From NCBI GenBank assembly GCA_031772625.1, contig CM062819.1:1229431070-1229495069 (forward strand): 64,000 bases of DNA, in the 5' to 3' direction. Positions 10,741 through 19,688 of this stretch are shown here, in pieces. Position 1 is the stretch's first letter, and the number at the start of each line of letters is the position of its first letter. Made by a program: the position numbers and the translations under genes. The notes under the pieces were generated by a model that did no database searches, was not told the DNA's origin, and worked only from the letters and a program-made list of their open reading frames with translations. Source of the DNA: Pinus tabuliformis (lineage: Eukaryota; Streptophyta; Pinopsida; Pinales; Pinaceae).

Positions 10741-12099
10741 ATTCAGAATTGAGACAGGAAAAGAAACAACAAATTTTGAGGAAGGGTTTCCGGATGCAAA
10801 GCTCTTTGATGTATGGGTCACTAATGATCATTTTGCGTATATAATCTATTTTTTGACTACTAGCACGACACTGAAAGGATATTATACTCAACAAAATAAG
10901 GGATTGGTGGTCTGTGCAACTGACTTTTCTATGATTGTGGGACACTTGGGTAAAATGAGCACTAATGAAATACTACATCGATATGTTTTGGAGTTCAAAC
11001 AATCTAGCATCCTCACCGAAGCACATGGAGGAGTGGCGAGAGGACACTATATAAGTAGAGCAACCGTGTAGAAAATTATGCGCGTAGGGTTATGGTGGCC
11101 AACAATACATAAGCATTTGAAGGCATATTACAAGGAATGTGATGCATGTTAGAGGATGGGAAAGCCATCACGAAGGGATGAATTTCCCTTGATTCCTCAG
11201 ATTTCATTACATGTGTTTGAAAAATGGGCTATTGACTTTCTGGGTATGATACAGCCACCAAGAAAAAAGACAGGCATGCGGTACATTATTACTGTGATGG
11301 AGTATTTGCCAAGATGGCCAGAAGCACAACTGGTGAAGGACTGTAGTGATGATACAGCTGCAAAGTTCCTATTTGAGTATGTCTTGACAAGGTTTGGGTG
11401 TCCTAAGACACTGATGAGTGATAGGGATACACACTTTCTAAATGCAACTATTATCGTGATGCTCGAAGAATTTCAAGTTTATCATCAAAAGAGTACGCCC
11501 TATCATGCTTAGGGAAATGGAACGGTTGAAGAATTCAGTAAAATTATGGAAAACACACTGACTAAGGTCTGTAACGCATAGAGGAATGATTGGGATGTGT
11601 GCATACTAGCTGTCCTATGGGCTTATAAGACGACGTGTAAGAAGTCGACTGACCAAACCTCGTTCAGGCTGGTCTATATGATAGAGGCTATGATGCCCAT
11701 GGATAATGTTGTGTCGAGTTTACGAATTGCAACAGTGACTGATATGGTAGACCATGAGACTATGGAGGAGCACCTCGCGTAGTTGTTGGAGTTAGAAGAA
11801 GACAGGTTTTTAGCAGGATTAAGGAGCACGAAAAGGCATGGCATGATCGAAATATTAAGATGCGCACCCTCAAGGTGAATGATTTGGTCCTACTATATGA
11901 TAGCAAGTTCATGACATTCCCTGGGAAGTTTCAAATGCACTGGTTCAGACCTTATGTAGTCAAGGAAATTACAGATGGTGGAGCAGTTCAGCTCACGAAG
12001 CTGAATGGCGAATTATTTTTGGGAAGAGTCAATGGAAGTCTATTGAAGTTATATCAAGGGATTCTACCCCTGCACAATGACTACACGATAGAAGGATAG
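10741..12099 (+). pseudogene. Integrase pseudogene of element 2
   Basis: The HHCC zinc-binding part is visible (EAHGGVARGHY near 11020, ECDAC at 11136-11150), followed by a TAG where the family has Gln. The catalytic core has AIDFLG near 11230, MSDRDTHF near 11414 and TVEEF near 11523, giving the D,D-35-E pattern. A TAG at 11510 again replaces a Gln. The C-terminal part has LKVNDLVLLYDSKF near 11870 and FQMHWFRPYVVKEI near 11930, as in non-chromodomain gypsy integrases. About seven stops disrupt it. Confidence 0.8.
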
Positions 12100-12591
12100 T
12101 CTTAGTACTCCAAGTAGCTACAAGGAAGTTTGGGACTATAAACTACACTACCCAAAGACGGGGAAAATAAAGTCAGGGGCCTATGGGAGGGAAGCCAGAA
12201 GTGTGCCAGGAGGAGCTGCACCAAGAAAGTTGTGCCATGGAGATTGATGTTGTGTAAATGGGTAAAAGCATATCCATTGGGTGCATTATAGTTGATTGGA
12301 TGGCGAAAATCTTGTTAGAAGGAGCGGGCATGCTACATTTATGGCACAAATATTTCACAATCCATTGCCAAAGACATATTTATGATCATAAATTGGAGGG
12401 AACGATCGGATTTGAATTCGAAATCGCTTATAAATCTGGCATGCTCAGCTGTAGGAGAACACTTTTCCTTCTGAAAATCGCTTGTGAGTTCTCTTGGCTT
12501 AAGTCTATGAACTGAGAAGATTGGGAGGAAGTTATTTCACAACAAGGGCACAAACTTGCCTGATTGGAGCCGATAGATCATCCTTGAGAAA
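12100..12591. other. Spacer between integrase and third coding region of element 2
   Basis: About 490 bp with no recognised coding motif. It contains short purine-rich stretches. Confidence 0.4.
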
Positions 12592-15500
12592 ATGACTGAT
12601 CCTGTAAAAGCCACTGTCTTTGATGCCGCAACCCCTGAAATTTTAGCAGCAATGGAGACTACACCGCCTGTGCTTATGATGCCAAGGTAGCGTAGGCCTA
12701 AACAATCCGCAGCTAAGGAAAAGCAAAAGAAACCACAGGCTGTACCGATGAGGCAATCACCGAGGAAGGTCCCTACCAAGGTTTGATATAAAGGGAAGAT
12801 GGAAAAGTCTAAACAACCACACGAACCCCTAGATCTTAACGAAGAGGAGCTTCGTGAAGGGGTTTAAAAGATAGATGATGAGGAGGGCGAGCCTATCACT
12901 AGGCTCCCGAAGTATATCCCTCCATGAAAGGGCAAAGCAAAGGTAACCAAGGATACCGATAATGTTAAATTCAGTCTCTACACCGGTATTATCGGAGAAA
13001 GTGCCATTTAAAGGCATGCTCTTAGGGCACATTCACACACTCAAAATGGATGATTGGGATCTAGGTGATCACAAAAAATTCCTGATGTTTGCGACAAACA
13101 AATATCTATCGAAGATATATTATGAGGAAACCAGGGTCACACGACTCGAGCCTATGAAGTGGGTCGTGAGGGTTGCACAGGCTAGATTACTGAATATGCT
13201 ATTGGTATCACATTTTAGCTAAACGAATATCAACACAATGTGCATACGCGAACTAATCGCATTGGTTCATGATGGGTGTCTCTGGATGGGAGAACCCATC
13301 CCTACTATAGACATGCTAATCCATTGCATCAAAAGGCTTCCCTGTCAAGGGGTGGATCCAGCTGAGGAGTTTGGAGGCAAGAGTAAGGAAAAGAAACTTG
13401 CAGACAGAATGAAGAGCAAGTTTAGCTTAGTGAAGAAGTCATGTTGATACACTATCCGTTCCATAACAGACAAGCTGGTGTAGTTTTTCGCCCAGATTTT
13501 GGCTTGCAAGATCATGAGAAAGTACCGCACAAATGAGATGTCGATGTCAGTCATTTCACTAGCTGCACAATGAGAGAAGGGGGTGTAGTACAACTAGGTG
13601 CAATATCTCTACAAAGAGTTTTTTCTGAATTTTTTCGAAGTCCAGGACGACGACAAGGCATTCCACTATCATGGCTACTGTTGCTAATTACATTAGTTGC
13701 ATGGAGATTGCCAGAAGACAGTCAGTTCCCTCCATAGGACGATGATGTACCAAAAGCCACGAAGTTCGCTTCGCTATGGGTTACAAAGAATCTAGAGAGG
13801 GTCATGGAAACAAAGATATTCTAGGTGTTGGTCGAGATGGACCTTTGCATGGCGATGAACCAGAGACAAAGGTTGTTATCTACCCTATTTGAGCAGTCAG
13901 AGGCCTACACGAAATTTAAAGCAAATTTTCACAATATATCCATTCGACCGAGGTGATATCCTAAGAAAGTATGGTACAAGTTGTCATACCTAGTCATTGA
14001 TGTAGATGTACAAGAAGTTGTGGGTAAATGGCTAGGTGAGTGGCGAAAACCCTCAGATCTTGGTGCAGGAACAAGTAAGGTCAAGGAAAGTTCTTCCGTG
14101 TAGACCACAACTACGCAAAAAAAGAAAGAGGCTGAGAAGGCTACAGCTCAAGAGAACGTAGCATAGAAAAAGAAGGAAGCTGTTGTTAAGGCAGGTGCTA
14201 ACAAGGAGCATGCCATGAAGGAAGCTTCTTCTAAGGAAATTTCTAACAAGGAGCACGCTGCCAAGGAGGCCACATTGGAGGTTGAGGAGTTTGCTTGTCA
14301 ACATACTGCAGACAAGGAAGGATTTGAGGAGGAAGGAGGTGGTGGCAAGGAGCAGAGCACTCCCTTTAAATTGTAGAAGTAGACCAGGGAGACCACTTCC
14401 AGGTCAAGAAAGAAACACAAATAGGATAAGCATGTAGATGTGAATCTAATGGTTCTCACTGAGAGGGACTTGGATGAGATTGGAGACAAGGTCTGTGACA
14501 AAACGATGGAGCTGTGGACACAGTTTGAGTAGCAGTACATGAAGACGTCGAGGAGCATGAAGAAGGATCTGCGTGAGTTACAGATTCAAACAACTCAAAT
14601 TCAGGTGAGTGTGGGACAGGCGAGCGAGATTCAAGCGAACCTACAAAAAGCAAGCGCGACTATGCTAGAAATAGATAGGACTCTGGACCTCAAAGTCATT
14701 CCATTACCAGAGGGACCACTATGCACAGAAGCAGATGAGGCAAATTCCCAGCTCAGATAGATCAGGGATGTGGGTGTCAAATTAGTCGCGCTGCCTATTT
14801 AGACCCTCCACGCACTTCATTAGGGGGTTTCAGACGAGCTCAGGACTAGGGAGTAGTGCATACTATCAGTTATCATCAATGTCAATATGGACAATGAGAA
14901 AATTTTCACAGAAAAGGCTTAGGAGATGAAAGAAAAGGAAGAACTAGTCATGCGAAGACAGAGCTTGGAGCAACAATTACATAGGCATGCAAGACGCTGC
15001 CAAAATTTCACAATCTAGAGGATGTAAAAGCAACTGCGAAGATTTTGAAGTTGGTTGCCGAAGTTAGAGACTCGAAGGATGAGGTTGGTCGAGTGACATT
15101 TGAGTTCTAAATGAAAATCTCAGAGCTGGAGTTGAAATTGCAACCAACCACTCTGCCAGAAATATCGGAGTAATGCGAAGAAACCATGAGGGAGAGCATG
15201 GCCACTTTGGATGAAGCAGTCACAAGCTACAAACTGATCTTACAACAAGCAATGGATCTATGGACAACTTTGCAGGAGGACCCAAACCTACAGAAAATTG
15301 GCAGAAATATCTGAGAGATGTAGCAAAAGTTTGATGAACTCAAGGAGACTGTGTGCACTTTGGCATCAGTCCTACACCTCTCTCGATTGCAAGAAGGAAA
15401 ACAACTGCAATCACAAATTGAAGAGCTACAATGAAAGGAGGCCATTTTAAAGACCAAAATAAAACCATGGACAGAGGAAGAAAGTCATCTTACTCTATCA

Positions 15501-15660
15501 GTCCAGGAGAAGTCGAAGACACTCCAACAGACACAAAGAATGATGCGCCTGGTGATGGAAAGCCCAACTACAAAAAAGCTAGTAGAGTAAGTGCAACAGG
15601 CTGCGATGCATGGTTATACTGACATAGCTATGTTGAAGATGGCATTTGGTGACCTTTGCA
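12592..15660 (+). pseudogene. Third coding region (ORF3) of element 2, coiled-coil rich, unknown function
   Basis: Starting at ATG 12592, about 3 kb of sequence reads as one decayed coding region with some frame changes. It has a basic Pro/Lys-rich N-terminal part, a less clear middle (12950-13900), a Lys/Glu/Ala-rich repetitive part with recurring 'KEHA/KEAS' phrases (14090-14300), and a long predicted coiled coil (about 14450-15620) rich in Leu, Gln and Glu. Stops are mostly TAG. Athila elements carry an extra, sometimes envelope-like, gene here. I see no clear signal peptide or transmembrane segment, so I do not call it envelope. Confidence 0.5.
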
Positions 15661-15712
15661 ATAATATAGAGGTGCCAACTGAGTGACTCGAGGGTGAGTC
15701 ACCCAATTTGTG

Positions 15713-15721
15713 TTGGGGGTT
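15713..15721 (+). other. Polypurine tract of element 2
   Basis: The G-rich TTGGGGGTT immediately precedes the 3' LTR start, the normal position for the plus-strand primer. Confidence 0.55.
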
Positions 15722-16599
15722 TGTTGGGATGGGGTCCCTTGGGTCAATTTTGTTAATTTTGAGTCAAATTTGTATTATCTTTTGTAGCGAATGTAAAGTC
15801 TCCATGAAATATAGAAAGTGGAGAATGAAGCTAGTAGAAGTCAAAGGGACTTTAGTTGCTTAGTTGGGTAGGTGATAGAGTTGTTTTGAGACCCGCCCAT
15901 GGTCCACGTACCATGGTATTGTAAACCAAATTCTATGTAAAGTTGAGTCATAGCGAGTCTTAGGAGAACTGAACTAGATAGGAAGAATCATTGTAAGGGA
16001 AAGGTGCTAAGTCTGGAAAGGATTGTTTCCTATACTTAGGTGAAAAGGGAAGGCTCCTGTAGCTGAGTGTGTAGAGACCTTGGTAAGTTCATAGCTGAGT
16101 GCGGAGGCTAGCTGAGCACGCAGGAATACAAAGTCTATATCTAAATGTTTATATCCAAGAAAGACTGGTTTTGGTTGAAATTGATGCATCTGTGTCCTTT
16201 TATTTACTTCTTCAAAGTTTATGTATCTTCACTCTATAATTTGTTTAATATGAATTAATGTTTAATTTCTAGGCAAAACTGGTACACCTGTAATATTTAT
16301 GCATCAGAAGTATAATTAGCTACCTTTGCAAAGATCTAGAAGTTATTCAGATATGTTTGCAGCAGTTTTTTATTCGGGAAGGATAAGGTTGAATGAAGGT
16401 AGATCTAAGCCATAAGAACCCTAGGAGACCATCACACAAGCTTCTGGATGTAGAAACTTGGTTCTAGCATTCCTCTATACTGCTTCGAGTGAGACTGGAA
16501 CCTGCACTATGCAGGTTGTTGACAAAAGGGCCAATAGTTAGGGTTTTTTTGGTTGGTGCAGTCAAAGGTGAACCTGGGTCAGGCCCCATCAAGCCAACA
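15722..16599 (+). repeat. 3' LTR of element 2
   Basis: 878 bp bounded by perfect terminal inverted repeats TGTTGG...CCAACA; just inside are GGATGGGG and CCCCATC. The 3' half matches 5152-5598. Fourteen bases of older DNA separate it from the young element. Confidence 0.8.
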
Positions 16600-16608
16600 A
16601 CACACTTA

Positions 16609-16613
16609 TGACT
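16609..16613 (+). repeat. Target-site duplication, left copy (TGACT)
   Basis: Exactly repeated at 32049-32053 on the other side of the young element. Five bp is the usual size for Ty3/gypsy integration. Confidence 0.9.
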
Positions 16614-17080
16614 TGTTACACTAAAAAATGTCACCTTGACTACTTACAGTTAGTATGGCTCAAATCCACAGTCATGCTACCCTCTTAGGCAAGTCTCATG
16701 CCTCTGTTATCCATCTCAAACTCAAAGAAGAGAGAAAGTCTTGTAAAAACTATGTTTATCTCTGGGGTCGCAGGTTCTCTCAAGCCTTACCTGCGGGGAC
16801 GCTGACCATGTTCATAAAATCTGCGTCCATGGACGCTCTGTATGTTAAGGGACAGGTGCGTCCTTTTGTAAAAGGCAAAATGCGCAAGTTTCATCTTAAA
16901 AAAGTTACTTGTGGTTACTTCTAGAACATTCTAGAGGTCGGTTTGATGAAATGGATGCGCCTCCAGTTGGTTCATGTATCTCTATTAAGGGGGAACTTAT
17001 CCCATCAATAAGGGAGCTATCCCACCCAAAGAGGGGGATGATCCCATTGATGGTGGACCTGAATAACCTCTTTACAGCAC

Positions 17081-17088
17081 TATAAATA
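17081..17088 (+). promoter_or_regulatory. TATA box of the 5' LTR
   Basis: TATAAATA, 467 bp into the LTR, in a favourable context. Transcription of the genomic RNA would be expected to start about 25-35 bp downstream, making about 500 bp U3. Confidence 0.7.
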
Positions 17089-17520
17089 AAGGCATTGAGC
17101 CAGATGGAGGGGAGGTTGGAGCTATACATTTTCTTTGGGTAAATGCTGCAGGATTTAGGTCTTCCATTAGAGCCTTTGTGAGGAGAGATTGTCTTCACTT
17201 GATTCTACTTGGGAGAGGGTGAGCTTTGTCAAAGTAGAGGAAAACCCTTGATGGACCCTGGGAGGAACTTGCACAACACCAAGGCCAGGTTGTAAGAGTT
17301 TCTTTGTTTCGTTATTAATACAAACTGGTTTATTTTTCTCAATAGCTTGTGTTAATGAGTTATTTCATGTGTTCCTTGGTCTGCATGTTGAATATATGTT
17401 TTATTATATGAAATGCAAGTGCTTGGTAATTGTTTGATTGTTTGTGGTTGCAGGAATTGACTTGAAGGAGGAGCTCATCCGGATCGTCAAGAACGAACTT
17501 CAACAACAGCGTTTTGGAAT

Positions 17521-17529
17521 AAGGTAAGC
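17521..17529 (+). other. Candidate 5' splice site in the LTR
   Basis: AAG|GTAAGC is a near-consensus donor with the cut before 17524. Matching acceptor candidates are the pyrimidine-rich stretch ending in TTGTAG at 19673, just before Gag, and the one ending in ATTGTAG at 26933, just before the second RNase H. An acceptor-like TGGTTGCAG also ends at 17453. Splicing is inference; no transcript evidence is available. Confidence 0.3.
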
Positions 17530-17670
17530 CTAAACACTTGTAGTTTTCATATTGTAAAAGGTGTATTTAGAGAAAGATCACTCCATTTTGTCTTGTTTGT
17601 CATTAGAATGTCTTAGACTTCTAGGAAGGTCAGCTGTGTCCGCACCCTTGACCAATTCCGTGTGACAAAT

Positions 17671-17688
17671 TGGCGACTCCACTGGGGA
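17671..17688 (+). other. Primer-binding site, tRNA-Arg
   Basis: TGGCGACTCCACTGGGGA starts 3 nt after the LTR. It is complementary to the 3' end of plant tRNA-Arg(ACG), with one mismatch against the sequence I recall. Ogre-type elements are known to use tRNA-Arg. Confidence 0.8.
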
Positions 17689-17835
17689 ATCCATTAATGA
17701 GAGAGTCTTTTCCTTTATATGAACTTTGCTTTGAGAAAATCATTTTTATTTTCTGGTTTTTGACTGTGAGAATTAGTATTTGGGTGGCTTAGCTTTAGAT
17801 TTAGTTAGATTTGGTTTTTCTTCATTTTTCCAGAG

Positions 17836-17868
17836 AGACGCACCCTCTGAGTTCTGCACAGTGCGTCT
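17836..17868 (+). other. GC-rich leader hairpin (CGCAC/GTGCG stem)
   Basis: AGACGCAC and GTGCGTCT pair perfectly over 8 bp around a 17-nt loop, 169 nt after the LTR. The counterpart in the minus-strand Tat-like element is at 3720-3751. Confidence 0.5.
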
Positions 17869-19132
17869 TTGGACGCGCTGTTGCCGTCTGCACAGAGCGG
17901 GCCCGCGCCTGTTATAACGGGTTGCCTGCGTCTTCCTGTAAACTTTAAGAAAATTCCATTTTTGCTTTAAATTGCTTTTAGATTTTGATTTTCCTTAGTG
18001 TTTCCTGCCCAGATCCTTTAGTACCCTGTCAAGAATTTTCACCTGAACTTGTTTTGTGAGCTTTGAGTGTTTTAGTGGATTTCAACGAAGTTTAGGCCTA
18101 GGGTTTGATTTTTGAATAGGTCTTGTAGTGACTTTGATAGTAGAAAGTTGTCCAACCTTAGATCTCTCTGGTTAGCCAACCTTCTTAGAGGTCAGACCTG
18201 TCGTAAAGTCTCCTTGTGTGAGCAACTTGCCATTTGAGTTGTTTTGGGTCAAATTTCGATTTGCTTGTTTATAAAGTATTGATTTCCATTTTACAAAAAG
18301 AACAAAAAGATTAGAATTTTGTTTTGACTAGTTTTTGGTTCTGCAATAAGCTAGTCCTTGATTTGATTGTGATCAAGTAAAACACCTTAGAATAATCATT
18401 GTTAGTTTTGGCCTCGTTAAGATTGCTTAGAGTAAATTTGCCCTTAGTTTGCTTATGAGTGCATTTTCATAGATTTTAAGAGTTGTTAAGATTGATTTTT
18501 GGTTATATTAGATTTATTTGCTTTATTAAAAGAAAAATACAAAAACATCTTCTTAAAAAGTCTTGTTTCAAGTAGCTTTTTGTTTTCAAAAGAAGAAAAG
18601 AGTTTTTCGTGCATGTAAAGAGAGGTTATGTTTTTATGCTTGGAAAAGAAAAACGAATTGTTTCTTTGATTGTCTTCAATTAAGAAGTTGCTTTTATAAA
18701 GATTGCATTCTCTCAACTTTTTAGTTAAGCAATTCATCGAAAAAGTAAAATAGTGGGTAAATCATCCTAGGTGCATTTTGTAGTGGTTTAGAGTCGAGTC
18801 AACACACCACTGGTTTCACTTCCATCACCTTTTGACTTAAGAAACAACCTTAAAAGTAACGCTTAAATTAAAATCAATCTAGTAATCTTTATTTTTCTAG
18901 GGCTCTGAAACGCCAACATAGCTTAGGCTAGGGTCTTGGAGTAGGTGAGTACTTAACTCTCCAAGACTATAAAACCAAACAGATAGTTTATCTTGAGTAG
19001 ATTAAATCCAATTGTTTCAGTTACATTCTGGGAAAGCTCCTCTTAAAGGAGAAGCACGAGCTCGTGTCCGAACCAGTGAGGGGATCATTCCTCCCTCGTT
19101 GGGAACGACGCCAGGCAGTACGTATTACAAAC

Positions 19133-19206
19133 GGTAAACCTCGGATTAACCATTGTCGAGGAGCCAGGGGTCACTTATCGGTAAACCTTGGATTGTTGTC
19201 AAGGAG
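19133..19206 (+). other. Two tandem leader hairpins with covarying stems
   Basis: A phrase beginning 'cggtaaacc' and ending 'ggagcc' occurs twice. Stem 1 is CCTCG (19139-19143) with CGAGG (19157-19161). Stem 2 is CCTTG (19186-19190) with CAAGG (19200-19204). The C:G pair of the first is T:A in the second, so pairing is kept while sequence changes. Confidence 0.5.
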
Positions 19207-19688
19207 CCGGTAAGGGGATTGGAGCTTGTTACTCTGCCCTTGCGTGCTGTCGGAGTTTAGACTGTTCCCCCAGGTGTAATTGTTGTGATTGGTAACTTTA
19301 GTGACCATAATCTTTAGGGTTCTACCGAGGTGACGGTGGAGGGAAGGTCCCACTGTACCTGGAGCAGACGTCGGTTATACTCACTTGGATTTTCCGGGGG
19401 GTTCACTTCACTTCGAGACGGTTAAAGTGGAGGAACTTGTGCCGGTCTATTCATTAAGCAGGTTGCCGGGGTAACTGTTCCACCCGCCATTTCTGTACTG
19501 AATCCAGCGAGGTTGGATTTCATCACCAACTAGCGCTTTTGGTCCGGAAGACTACTGTTTGTGTGTGCTTTGACGCTCTAGATTATTTAGGCGTGTGCTT
19601 CAAATTGTTTGGTTCTTTAGAAGACTTTAGGTGGTTTGATTTGAAATTTTTTACTTTGTTTCGTGTGTTGTAGTTAAAATCTTTAATT

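Larger units (their letters stand above)
5152..16599 (+). mobile_element. Decayed Athila-like Ty3/gypsy retrotransposon (element 2)
   Basis: The order is 5' LTR remnant, primer site, gag, protease, extra gag-like block, RT, RNase H, integrase, a 3-kb third coding region, polypurine tract and full 3' LTR. The LTR has terminal repeats TGTTGG...CCAACA. The primer site is a decayed tRNA-Asp-like site and a large extra coding region follows integrase, both as in Athila elements. Every coding part carries many stops, mostly TAG or TAA where related proteins have Gln. The 5' LTR is cut by the minus-strand Tat-like element at 5146. The lineage call rests on architecture and motifs read by eye. Confidence 0.8.
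16614..17667 (+). repeat. 5' LTR of the young Tat element
   Basis: TGTTACAC...GTGACA. Compared by eye with 30995-32048, the only difference seen is T at 16866 versus C at 31247. It contains a 14-bp perfect palindrome GCGTCCATGGACGC (16823-16836), the TATA box, and possible splice signals in its 3' third. A 90-codon open frame near its start is present in both copies but looks coincidental. Confidence 0.95.
17689..19688 (+). other. 2-kb untranslated leader of the young Tat element
   Basis: No open frame of note. It holds a GC-rich hairpin (17836-17868), a 10-bp palindrome GCGGGCCCGC (17897-17906), AT-rich sequence (18250-18750) and a GC-richer structured region (19020-19560) with tandem hairpins. 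It ends in a pyrimidine-rich acceptor-like stretch. It could serve packaging, dimerisation or translation control; the sequence does not decide which. Confidence 0.6.

Noticed and set aside
12592-15660. Envelope gene of an endogenous retrovirus-like element
   Set aside because: No signal peptide, cleavage site or transmembrane anchor is visible; coiled-coil composition dominates.
16655-16924. 90-codon open frame in the 5' LTR, also at 31036-31305, and a 97-codon frame on the other strand in both LTRs
   Set aside because: They are duplicated only because the LTRs are. The sequence spans U3 upstream of the TATA box and no motif is visible.
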